Below are positions 9,280 through 18,130 of a stretch of DNA of 64,000 nt, in pieces (the stretch's first letter is position 1; every line of letters starts with the position of its first letter). Source of the DNA: Nannocystis sp. (lineage in GTDB: Bacteria; Myxococcota_A; Polyangia; Nannocystales; Nannocystaceae); NCBI GenBank assembly GCA_016712315.1, contig JADJRG010000013.1, positions 1 through 64,000 on the forward strand. The letters are read 5' to 3'. The position numbers and the translations under genes were made by a program. The notes under the pieces were generated by a model, which was not told the DNA's origin, did not search any database, and was given only the letters and a program-made list of their open reading frames with translations.

Positions 9280-9553
9280 CCACGCACCGTCCTACGGCAA
9301 GAAGCCGTCAGCTCAGGGGTACGCGAGCTCTCTCGCGAGGTGCAACGAATAATTTCGCCCCTGTCGCAGGCTCGAATGCGTGTTTATGACGATGTCGCGC
9401 GTGCGGGTTGGTGGCCGTGATCGCGCGATCGGAGCGTGGTCATCGGCGCGTGCGTTGCTGCGCGGGCAGCCGTGGGGCGAGTCTGTGGCGCTGATCGGGG
9501 CTGTTCTGGCGGATCGGGGCAGCGACCCGGCGCGCTGGGGGTTGGTCGCGCAC

Positions 9554-9649
9554 GAGAGCCTCTCAATGCGCGGTTGAGAGCCTCTCGAGACGCGGCGGTT
9601 TGTTGGTCGATTGGTCGCGGTGTCCTTCGAGTTGGTTAGGGTAAACAAC
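9554..9649. promoter_or_regulatory. Repeated palindromes in the divergent intergenic region
   Basis: The 550 bp between the divergent genes at 9279 (minus) and 9830 (plus) hold no gene. GAGAGCCTCTC occurs at 9554-9564 and 9576-9586, 22 bp apart, about two helical turns, each a near-perfect palindrome. A further imperfect palindrome, GTTGGTT-AGGGT-AAACAAC, lies at 9631-9649. Such spacing suits a dimeric regulator binding the same DNA face; the regulator is not identified. Confidence 0.5.
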
Positions 9650-9829
9650 GTTCTTGCGGCATTGGGCTCGCGTCGTTCTGGTTTGGTCCGGGTGGTCTGA
9701 GGGCTAGGTCGATGGCCCGCTGGCGTTTGGGTGTAGGGGCCCGTGTCGTGGGGTTCGTGGCCCCCAGGTTACCGCTTGCGCGAGCTGGGGTCCGCCGTAG
9801 TAACTTCGATCCTCTTTAGGGAGGCTGCG

Positions 9830-11794
9830 ATGGACGGCGATCGTTGGTGGGGGCAGTTGGTCGGGGAGTACGCGGCGCATCTGGCGGGCGAGGACCTGGC
9901 GTCGGGGGGTCGTGTGGTGGCGCGTACACACGCGGGCGAGCTCTGCACTTTCGGCCGCTACGAGAGGTCGTACGCGGTGCTCCTGCGCGAGAAAGAGTTC
10001 GTCACGCCCCTTGCGGCGGGGTCGCGGCGCGCCGTGGACGAGGCCCTCCTCTTCTTCCAACAGGGCAACAACGCCGCGGCTGTGCCTGTACCTGTCGTGA
10101 CCGAGGCGGGCGTGAAGCGGTTCTTTAGGCTGGTGGGAGGGGCCGTCCTTGTCGGTGTGGCGACGCTGTCAACGGGCGCCATCTTGTGCGCCTGTCAGGG
10201 CGATCAACTGGTGTTTGTCCGCGCACAGGACGACCCGTTCGGGCAGATGGACGCGGTGAGCTTCGGTAAGCCCGGCTCCTTGCATGACCTGAACTTCGAC
10301 TCGGTCAGACACCTAGGCGTGGGGATCCCTGGGACACGAGGCGGGAACGGGCGAGGGCGCGGGCGCGGGCGGACGGCGCCAGCGGGACCACGATCCGAGT
10401 CGCAGAAGACGCAGGCCGCGGGCGAGCCGCTGCGTCTGCCCGCGAGCCTCAGCGCTGAGTACGATCAGATTCTCGCCCGAGAGCGGCTGGCGCCAGAGGA
10501 CAAGGCGCGAGTATCGAGCGCGCTACGCGGGTGCTTTGAGGCGCTGCTGCGGCGGGCGAAGAAGGCGAAGGTGAAGGAGGAGCACCGCTCCCGCGGAGGA
10601 CAAGCGCTGCCGACGGTGACGCGGCTGCTGTGCGAGCTGGCGCTGCGAGGAGCCGAGGACTTGGTGGGGCTTACGGGTAGGATCTTAAAGAAGCTCCAAG
10701 AGGTGGCCGGCGAGCTGAAATTGAGGATCTCCCCGCGGACGCTGTCCCACGCGCTGCAACTGCTGCTGGCGACGAAGACGTGCCTGATGGTGCGCGAGGG
10801 CCATACGTGGACGATCCGCCTCGAAGAGCTGAGCGACCCGTGGTCGCAGCTCCATCGCGAGTTTGTAAAAGAGACACCCCGCGCCTGTCGGCCCGCGCGC
10901 GCGGCCGAGGCGACGGCGGCGCCGGCGGAGGCGACGGTCGATGAGGTGAGGGAGCACGAAGAGGGCGCGGCGGATGCGGCGGATGCGGCGGATGCGGCGG
11001 CCGCGGTCGACTCCGATGCGACCAACAGCGAGGCGAGCACCATGACCCACGAAGAGGGCGCGGCGGATGCGGCGGATGCGGCGGATGCGGCGGCCGCGGT
11101 CGACTCCGACGCGACCAACAGCGAGGCGAGCACCATGACCCACGAAGAGGGCGCGGCGGATGCGGCGGATGCGGCGGATGCGGCGGCCGCGGTCGACTCC
11201 GACGCGACCAACAGCGAGGCGAGCACCATGACCCACGAAGAGGGCGCGGCGGATGCGGCGGATGCGGCGGATGCGGCGGCCGCGGTCGACTCCGACGCGA
11301 CCAACAGCGAGGCGAGCACCATGACCGACGAGACCGCTGACGACGAGACCATGAGTGTGGCGAGCACCATCAGCGACGACGCTGCCGCCACCGAAGCCGA
11401 CCCGCTGGAGGCGCCCGCGACGCCCGTTATCATCGCCCCCGAAGCCCCCGCTGCCGACCCACCGGAGGCGCCCGCCGCCCCCGCCAGAGGCTACAGCTCA
11501 ACCCGGCCGCCCGTGGCCACGGCCGCAGGAAATCTCTCGGCGACGCCGACCAGGCTGCCAACATCGGCGCCGACGCCGACCGCACCCTCCAGCCCCGCTG
11601 CGCCTGCTTCCGCGGCGGAGGAGCGCATGACACTCTTGGAGGCCGCGGTACGCGAGGGACTCGAAGAGATACAACTCCTCCGGGACACTCTGCGTGCGGC
11701 ACTCGTCGCCGCCGCCGCTCCGACAAATGATCCTCGACCGCAGAATGTCAACGAGCCGCCGCCCCCGCCGCCGCGCCGCCCACACAGCCCTTGA
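9830..11794 (+). CDS. Large protein with winged-helix-like domain and acidic tandem repeats
   Basis: ATG 9830 is preceded by AGGGAGG and is preferred over an upstream in-frame start at 9743. The 654-residue product has an N-terminal region with a hydrophobic segment near residues 105-125 (VLVGVATLSTGAILC), a Gly/Arg-rich linker, then a helical region around residues 215-345 (DKARVSSALRGCFEALLRR ... SPRTLSHALQLLLATKTCL) that resembles a winged helix. After this come four 31-residue acidic Ala/Asp repeats, a Pro-rich stretch and a C-terminal coiled coil (REGLEEIQLLRDTLRAAL). I do not recognise the family. It is divergent from the poly-Gln/coiled-coil pair and shares their low-complexity style, which suggests one functional locus; a replication or partition role is possible but unproven. 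Confidence 0.75.
   Translation: MDGDRWWGQLVGEYAAHLAGEDLASGGRVVARTHAGELCTFGRYERSYAVLLREKEFVTPLAAGSRRAVDEALLFFQQGNNAAAVPVPVVTEAGVKRFFRLVGGAVLVGVATLSTGAILCACQGDQLVFVRAQDDPFGQMDAVSFGKPGSLHDLNFDSVRHLGVGIPGTRGGNGRGRGRGRTAPAGPRSESQKTQAAGEPLRLPASLSAEYDQILARERLAPEDKARVSSALRGCFEALLRRAKKAKVKEEHRSRGGQALPTVTRLLCELALRGAEDLVGLTGRILKKLQEVAGELKLRISPRTLSHALQLLLATKTCLMVREGHTWTIRLEELSDPWSQLHREFVKETPRACRPARAAEATAAPAEATVDEVREHEEGAADAADAADAAAAVDSDATNSEASTMTHEEGAADAADAADAAAAVDSDATNSEASTMTHEEGAADAADAADAAAAVDSDATNSEASTMTHEEGAADAADAADAAAAVDSDATNSEASTMTDETADDETMSVASTISDDAAATEADPLEAPATPVIIAPEAPAADPPEAPAAPARGYSSTRPPVATAAGNLSATPTRLPTSAPTPTAPSSPAAPASAAEERMTLLEAAVREGLEEIQLLRDTLRAALVAAAAPTNDPRPQNVNEPPPPPPRRPHSP
10955..11326 (+). 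repeat. Four tandem 93-bp coding repeats
   Basis: Units begin at 10955, 11048, 11141 and 11234, each encoding 31 residues starting HEEGAADAADAADA and ending NSEASTMT. They are almost identical (one silent difference, gatgcg versus gacgcg, in the first unit). The near-identity indicates recent expansion or ongoing homogenisation. Confidence 0.95.
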
Positions 11795-11852
11795 TCCAGG
11801 AAGAGCTGGTCCTGCTGGCGCCACTCGCCCTCCCAAGAGTAGGATCCCACCC

Positions 11853-12940
11853 ATGGCGCCACGGATCCGGCTCCTCCTCGCCTTCGGGCTCGCGCTCGCC
11901 TGCCAGCCGACGCAGGGCGAGACGACGTCGTTCGCGTCGGTGCCGACGACGGCGCCTCCTCCCTCGGGATCAGACTCCAGCGCGGCGGACACGAGCGGCG
12001 GCAGCGACGGGGGGGCGTCGCAAGGGAGCACGACCGCGGCGAGCGGCGCGAGCTCGACTGAAGATCCGAGCGCGGGCACCGGCGACACGACGCTGCTCTA
12101 CGACGTCGGCCCCGACACCGACACCGCCACCGGCAGCGACACGAAGCCGGCGGGGTGCGAGGGCAAGATCGACCTGCTCTTTGTCATGTCGCGCGACGCT
12201 TCGATGAAGAGCAGCCAAGAAAAACTGCTCGCGGCGTTTCCCGGCTTCATCGCGACCATCCAGGCGAATTCGCGGATTTTGACTACCACATCATGGTCGT
12301 CGACGGTGACACCGAGTGGGGCCTGATCACCTGTGACCTGGCGTGCGCGATGGAGGGCTTCTGTGGCGGGGTCCCGGACTACCCTTGTGATCTGCTTCAC
12401 CTCGTCACCGACTGCGACCGCACGATCGGCGCCGGCAACGTCTTCGCCGCTGGTGGGAACGCCAGCAACAAGCCGTGCCAGATCGCGGGCGGCCGGCGTT
12501 ACTTGACCAACGAGCAGCCGAACCTCGCCGAGACCTTCTCCTGCGTCGCCAAGCTGGGCACTAGTGGCTACGACCTCATGGGCCAAGCGCTCAGCGCCGC
12601 GATGAAGCCAGAGATGAACGCCCCGGGCGGCTGCAACGCCGGCTTCCTCCGTGACGATGCGTTGCTGATGGTCACCTTCATCGGCGGCTACGACTACGAC
12701 TCGAAGGGCAACCCGGATCTTTGGGCGGATCGTGTGCTCTCGGCCAAGGGCGGTGATCCGGGGGCGGTGGTGATGGTCAGTATCCTCGATCCCAAGTGCC
12801 CCCCGTATGATCGAGTCTGCGAGCTGGTCAAAAAATTCCCGTACCACCTGGTCGCGAACAGCGACTTCGGCTACCTGAGCGCGTTCGAGGACGCGACCGA
12901 ACTGGTCGCAGAGGCGTGCGCCGAGTTCATCCCGGGCTGA
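11853..12940 (+). pseudogene. VWA-like surface lipoprotein with one frameshift
   Basis: ATG 11853 starts a lipoprotein signal (LLLAFGLALAC), a Ser/Thr/Gly-rich linker, then KIDLLFVMSRDASM, which corresponds to the first strand and MIDAS position of von Willebrand A-like domains of myxobacterial lipoproteins. The canonical DxSxS is not conserved. Near 12270 the frame shifts; restoring one T (AATTTCGCG) gives FPGFIATIQANFADFDYHI and continues to TGA at 12940 with about ten Cys. A single missing T in a homopolymer may be a sequencing error. A 76-bp piece of this gene family recurs at 25276. Confidence 0.7.
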
Positions 12941-12949
12941 GCGCGGGCT

Positions 12950-13209
12950 CAACGCGCCTGGCCCGAAGAACAGCAAGAGGTGCCGGAGCGCCGGAGCGCT
13001 CGACCAGCCAGACGTGCGATGGTGATCCGCTCGCCCCCCGAGTCCGAGACGCCCTCCGCGGTTCTGCGCGAACACTCCCGCTGACGGCCCACGGGCCGCT
13101 CGCTAGCCTCGAAGATGCCCGGCCTTCCGCTTCCGGGTGGAGGTGGAGATGGGGTCGCGGGCACGGTGGCGCGGAGGCTTCACGGCCGGTCGGGAGGCCG
13201 GCGACGACG
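12950..13209. repeat. 260-bp direct repeat, copy 1 (with 17731-17990)
   Basis: Identical as far as I can see to 17731-17990. It begins AACGCGCCTGGCCCGAAG just after the stop of the VWA-like gene and ends in GGCGACGACG, inside the start of the recombinase gene. The second copy sits on the variable side of IS91 copy A. Confidence 0.9.
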
Positions 13210-14913
13210 GAGGGGGAGATCTCCCGCGGATCCTCTACGTCCCTGACCTCGCCGAACTGCTCGGGCGCAGCGAGAAGGCCGTGCGTCACGCGATGCGCCG
13301 CGGCCTCCTCCCGGAGCCGTTGAAGCTGGCCGGGCGGCTTGCCTGGAGGCGCGCGGATGTGCTCTCTTGGGTCTCGGAGAGCCACGGCGTCTCGAGATCT
13401 GAGCCGTTCGTGAACATTTCGATCCACCCCTACGACCACGACCCGAGTCGTTTCCGCGTGACCTTCGAGATCCCCAAGACCCCCGGCGAGCCGCGCCGAC
13501 GCCTCCGCAAGGTGGCGCTAAGCGGGGCTCGATCGCGCCGCCGCGCTCGACTGGGCGCGTCGGCAGAGCCGCGAGGTCTGGGCGGAGCTCATCGGCGTGC
13601 GCGAGGAAGTGAGGCCCACCGCCCCAAATCCACCCCCAAAAGCCCCGCCACGCGCGCAGCTCCGCCCCTCGGCCGTCACGCCCGCCCGGGCGCATCCAGC
13701 CGTGCCCTCGCGTGCCCGTGCCCCCGAGCCGACGCGGACCCGGAGCAGCAGCGAGCCGAAGATCCCGACGCTCGCCGCCTTCTGGGATCGCTTCGAGTCG
13801 ACCTACCTCGCGCGCCAGAAGCCGGCGACGCGGGTCCACTACGGCACCGTGTGGAGCAAGTACATCCGACCGACGCTCGGGCACCTCCCGCTCGACAGCA
13901 TCACTCGGCCGGATCTCGCGCGCCTGCGAACGGCGATCGAGAAGCTCAAGCCCAGCGTGCGCAACCAGGTCCTCTCCAAGCTCCAGATGATGCTGAGGAT
14001 CGCCGTCGACTGGGATCTGGTCGCCGACGAGGATCTGCCGAAGATCCGGAAGGACCGCGAGGGGCGCAAGGAAGAGCCCGCGATCTACAGCGAGGCCGAG
14101 CTCGCTCGCCTCGTCACCGTCGCCGCGAGCGAGCCCGAGCGACTCGCCCTCGTGCTCCTCCTCGTGCATGGCGGTCTGCGCGTCTCAGAGGTCGCCGCGC
14201 TGCGCTGGACCGACATCGATCTCCAGGCTGGGCTGATGACGATCCGTCACAACTTCAGCGCTGGGGTCGCGACGACGCCGAAGGGCGGGGTCGCCAAGCC
14301 GGTCGGGCTCACGCCCGAGCTGATCGCGGCGCTGCGCCAGGTGCCGCGCCGGATCGAGCAGGTGCTCGCGCGCCGTCGCGGGGACGCCTGGGAGCACCAC
14401 ACCAAGAACTCGATCGCCTACGCGCTGCACCAGCTCCAGGACGCTGCGGAGCTGCGCAGGACCGGCCCGCACCTGCTGCGGCACACCGGCCTGACCATGC
14501 TCGCGCGGCGCGGCTGCGACCCCTGGCGCCTCCAGGCGCACGCCCGCCACGCGCGGATCGCCACCACCCAACGCTACGTCCACCTGGCCGCGGAGACCGC
14601 CGCGGTCGAGGCGGCGGCGTTCTGGGGCACGACGCCCGCCACGCCGGGCTCCAGGGCCCAAACCAGGCCCAAATTGGCCGACCCCGCCAACAAGGCGCCC
14701 AAGGCCCGCTTTAATAACGCGCCGCGGACGCGGCTGGGGATCTTCAGCAACCAAGAGAACGACTGCAATTCGCCGGACTCGTACATCGGGATCGGCAACC
14801 TCAACGCCGGCTGCAACAGCGTGCCGGAGGCGCGGGTCGGCAATATGGCGAGCTGTACGCCGGATAACGGCGATAAGAGCCTGGTGGCGTTCGGGGTGGT
14901 GTTCGTGCGCTGA
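13146..14913 (+). CDS. Tyrosine recombinase with N-terminal excisionase-like HTH (one frameshift)
   Basis: The N-terminal frame encodes a HTH_17/excisionase-like domain (YVPDLAELLGRSEKAVRHAM) then a beta-rich segment (RFRVTFEIPK). A one-base shift near 13525 in a G run leads into LDRAAALDWARRQSREVW and the recombinase. Core-binding domain: TLAAFWDRFESTYLARQ. Catalytic residues: Arg in HGGLRVSEVAAL, HLLRHTG, and Tyr in TTQRYVHL. Past about 14700 the reading frame continues into a foreign-looking tail with several Cys, ending FGVVFVR, like the C-terminus of a secreted lectin- or fibrinogen-like domain. It therefore appears fused to a remnant of another gene. The start region lies in the 260-bp repeat. 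Confidence 0.75.
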
Positions 14914-15137
14914 GCGTCGGTCAGCGCAGGCGCATCACCGCGACTGGATCGCCGAGGGCGGGCACAACTACCTCGACCGGGTCTGCGAGCAGGCGGCGGC
15001 GGCGGCACGACCTCGACGGTGAGGGGGGCGGCGGCGAAGCGGGGAGAGGGGGGCGTCGGCGGTGGCATGGATTCACGCCGCGGGGAAGGCCGGCTTCGTC
15101 GACATCGGGGCGCTGCGATGGTAGCTTCGCCGGCGAG

Positions 15138-15374
15138 ATGCGCGCGCGAGAAGGAGTCAACCCGGTCGTCCGATTCTTGATGGTGATGGCCTTGGTGGGG
15201 GTGGAGGGGTGCAGGTGCGGAGCAGGTGCGTCGGCGCCACCCCCGGGGGTCGAGGACCCGACGCCGAAACCGGACGAGGACAAGGGGGCGGAGCCGGCGC
15301 CGGGGGTCGAGGACCCGACGCCGACACCGGACGAGGACGGGGGCGAGGAGCCGACGCCGCGACTCGCCCCGTAA
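15138..15374 (+). CDS. Small Pro/Asp/Glu-rich lipoprotein
   Basis: A 78-residue product with a hydrophobic start (FLMVMALVGVEGC) that could be a lipoprotein signal, followed by repeats of GVEDPTPxPDED. The 42-bp repeat DNA is imperfectly duplicated (about 15250 and 15305). No folded domain is visible. The 220 bp before it, after the recombinase, hold no gene I can support. Its stop lies 6 bp from the end of the convergent gene at 15381. Confidence 0.5.
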   Translation: MRAREGVNPVVRFLMVMALVGVEGCRCGAGASAPPPGVEDPTPKPDEDKGAEPAPGVEDPTPTPDEDGGEEPTPRLAP

Positions 15375-15380
15375 ACGGCC

Positions 15381-16343
15381 TCACGGGGGCGCAGAGGCGG
15401 TCGCTGCGGGCACCGTGGGCGTGGAGAGCGCGCACTTGTGATCCCTCGCGATCTTCGCGAGCAGCGCGGTGTTGGCTTCTTTGGCGGTGCCGCGCTTCGT
15501 GTCCGTGCACTCTGGCCGGGCTTTGATGTAGTCCGCGCAGGTCTGGTGCGTCTCTCCAGGAGCCAGCAGCGCTTGCTCTACCAAGAGCGTGATGCACGAG
15601 GCGACGAGCAGACAGTGGGTCTCAGCGGCGGAGTAGGCCCTCCGGCAGGTGTTGATCCTCTTGCACTCGCCGCTCGGTGCGCCCTGACACGCGTCTGCCC
15701 ACTGGCGGTCGAGGGCGTCGATCTCGGCGCCGTAGTCGCGGCCGAAGGCGGCGCTGATGTCGAGCGACCGCTCGATCGCCCGCGAGGGGTCAGAGGGCTC
15801 ACGGTCGCCCTTCGGCGCGGTCTTTGGCGCGCGGACGAGGATCGGGGCGCGTTCGGCCTCGCTGAGGAGCTGAGGAGCGGACCAGTCGAGGACGAAGATC
15901 TCCTGGCGCAGGTCGCTTCGGGTCGTGCGGGCGATACGCAGGCACTTCTCTGCGGCGTCGGTCGCGCGCTCATCGGGGCAGCGGATGAGACCGCTGACCA
16001 TCCGGTAGTGGAGGCGTATGAGGTCCTTGCGGAGGCTCTGGAGCTCGTTATGCAGGGATTCGACGCGGGCCTGGGCGCTCGATCGTTCGCGGGCGTTCTC
16101 ATCGGCCGTCTGGACGAGGTGGCCGACGACGACGTTGACGCTGAGACCTGCGAGGCCAGCGAGCATGGTGCCGATCAGGATCTGGCGGAACGCGCCGGCG
16201 GGAGTGCGATCGAGCCAGGTGTCGTAGCGGTTGCATGACCGACAGTAGTAATAGTTGCCCCGCCGCGGCTCGCCGCAGATCCGGCACGCGATCGTCGGCG
16301 GGTCAGAGGGCGGCGCGGGGGGCGTGGCGAGCGGCGAGGGCAT
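15381..16343 (-). CDS. Zinc-ribbon, single-pass membrane protein with coiled coil
   Basis: From ATG 16343 the 320-residue product has an N-terminal zinc ribbon (CRICGEPRRGNYYYCRSC, residues ~20-37), one transmembrane helix (ILIGTMLAGLAGLSVNVVVG, ~52-72), a coiled coil (RVESLHNELQSLRKDLIRL) and a Cys-containing C-terminal domain (CQGAPSGECKRINTCRRAY). Topology would place the ribbon in the cytoplasm and the coiled coil and Cys domain outside. No known family comes to mind. The frame is clean, unlike most genes to its left. IS91 copy A begins about 120 bp upstream of its start. Confidence 0.7.
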   Translation of the reverse strand: MPSPLATPPAPPSDPPTIACRICGEPRRGNYYYCRSCNRYDTWLDRTPAGAFRQILIGTMLAGLAGLSVNVVVGHLVQTADENARERSSAQARVESLHNELQSLRKDLIRLHYRMVSGLIRCPDERATDAAEKCLRIARTTRSDLRQEIFVLDWSAPQLLSEAERAPILVRAPKTAPKGDREPSDPSRAIERSLDISAAFGRDYGAEIDALDRQWADACQGAPSGECKRINTCRRAYSAAETHCLLVASCITLLVEQALLAPGETHQTCADYIKARPECTDTKRGTAKEANTALLAKIARDHKCALSTPTVPAATASAPP

Positions 16344-16460
16344 CGGCTTGACGGTGGTCCGTCGCAGGTAGAGTGGGGAACGGCATTTCTTGCGCCGTGG
16401 TGGCGGGCGCGGGGGGCCGGGGGGCAGATCGACGATGATTCGTGGGTTTCGGGGGCGGGC

Positions 16461-17730
16461 GCTTAAGAGGTTCAAACCCAGAATTTGGTCCGGCGGTCGG
16501 GTACGGGGCTCTCGCGGCATCCGCGCGGAGTGGGGCCGGGAGGCTGATTTCGTCGCCGTTCGGGCTGTCCGAAGGTTGCCGCACAGGTCATTCGTGTGAC
16601 AACACACGCCAAGCTTCCCGGGAGCGAGCTCCGCCTCTGGCGAGCGCCAAGGGGCCGCCTGGCGCGACGCGAGGAGCGCGCGGTCAGCCGGCGAACAACA
16701 AGACTTGGCCCGGAGGGTCGGGGCGCGGTCGGGGCGGTGGAGCGCGGGCGCCGTGGAGCACGCGGGCGATGTCGTCGGGGTCGGAGACGACCTCGAGGAC
16801 GCGCATGCGCGGCGGTGTGTGGGCCGGCGAGGGCGAGCTGCACGCAGGCGCCGAGCGCCGGGTCGATGTCGAGGTCGTCGTCCTCGGCGACGGCGACGAC
16901 GGCCTTGTGGACCTGCGCGAGCACGGCGGTCATGCGCCCTGGCGTCGGCGCCCGCGCAGGCAGGAAGCGTACGTCGGCGCCAGCCTCCTCGAAGGCGCCA
17001 TCCGTGACGAGGCAGTGCAGATGCACGTAGAGGCCGAGGTCGCTGCGGAAGCGCTGCACCGCCGTGAACACCCCGGCGTGCAGCGGCTGCACCGATGCTA
17101 GGCCGTGGCGCTCCTTCACCTCCCAGCGCATGTCGTGGAGCAGCGCCCGCGCGAACGCCCCGGCGACCCTCGCCAGGAGCGCCCGGTCGTAGCCCAGCCG
17201 CACCGCCATGCGCCCCTCGAACGAGAGGACCCACTGGCGAACGCCGACCGCGGGCAGCACATGGTCGACCAAGAGCGCTGCGCCCTCGGCCATCCGCCGG
17301 CCCATGCACGACGGGCAGAACCCGCGGCCCTTGTACGCGAAGGGCACCCGCAGTTCATCGCCGCAGGTGCGGCACGCCGTCCGCACGAAGCCCTTCTCGA
17401 AGTCACCGCAGCCCGCGAACCCGTCGAGCTCTGCCTTCACGAACTCCGGCAGCGCGTGGCCGGCCTCTTCGAGGCGCGCGAGCAAGCCCGGCAGATGCCG
17501 GCGCACGAGCACGGCCGCGTCGGAGTCGTGGGTCTGGCGCGGGACGTAGACGCCCGGGCGCAGGCAGGCGGGCATGGCGCGCGGCGCTGCATCCGCCCCG
17601 CCTCCCGCGGTCGCTCACCAGGTCGCGGAGATTGCTGCCGAACCCGCGCGGCGAGTGCGAGACCCTGGCCCGCGGACCAGCCGAGGTGGCCTTCCCGCGA
17701 GCACCTTCGCCACCCACAGGTCGATCCGCC
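16461..17730 (-). mobile_element. IS91-like element, copy A (internally deleted)
   Basis: The ori-like end GCTTAAGAGGTTCAAACCCA starts at 16461 on the plus strand, downstream of the minus-strand transposase. About 220 bp of conserved end sequence follow, then the transposase with a ~0.5-kb internal deletion near 16810 and ~155 bp of conserved upstream sequence ending near GCACCTTCGCCAC. The variable side then joins the 260-bp repeat at 17731. Copies A, C and D share one subtype of end sequence (GAGCTCCGCCTCTGG), B and E another (GAGCTCCTCCTCCGG). Confidence 0.85.
16684..17575 (-). pseudogene. tnpA: IS91-family transposase, internally deleted
   Basis: The first ~255 residues match the intact copies: N-terminal zinc-binding domain (CRTCGDELRVPFAY then CPSCMGRR) and the HUH histidines in LYVHLHCLVTDGAF. 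At about 16810 sequence equivalent to 21617-22129 of copy B is missing, removing the Tyr region and shifting frame so that translation overruns the normal stop. It cannot be catalytically active. Confidence 0.85.
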
Positions 17731-17990
17731 CAACGCGCCTGGCCCGAAGAACAGCAAGAGGTGCCGGAGCGCCGGAGCGCTCGACCAGCCAGACGTGCGA
17801 TGGTGATCCGCTCGCCCCCCGAGTCCGAGACGCCCTCCGCGGTTCTGCGCGAACACTCCCGCTGACGGCCCACGGGCCGCTCGCTAGCCTCGAAGATGCC
17901 CGGCCTTCCGCTTCCGGGTGGAGGTGGAGATGGGGTCGCGGGCACGGTGGCGCGGAGGCTTCACGGCCGGTCGGGAGGCCGGCGACGACG
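17731..17990. repeat. 260-bp direct repeat, copy 2 (with 12950-13209)
   Basis: Second copy of the leader and N-terminal codons of the recombinase gene at 13146, here detached from that gene and abutting the variable side of IS91 copy A. It is followed from 17991 by ordinary upstream sequence of the PEP-utilising enzyme gene. Confidence 0.9.
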
Positions 17991-18130
17991 TCGCCAGCCC
18001 GGTCGCGGGCGGCCGTGGCCACGCAGGCCTGAGGAAACGCCCCTCGCCGCCGCCTGATTCGATCCCGACTTCCTGGGGCGGCCACAGGAGGGTATCATGG
18101 AGGCGCTCGCCGTCGGGCGAGGAGGACGCA

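Noticed and set aside
10955..11326. Tandem 93-bp repeats as a CRISPR array
   Set aside because: Units are contiguous, in frame and nearly identical with no unique spacers; no cas genes are nearby.
3036..14913. Prophage or integrative element between the two recombinase genes
   Set aside because: No structural, packaging, lysis or conjugation genes, and no convincing att repeats flanking the interval; the genes between look unrelated.
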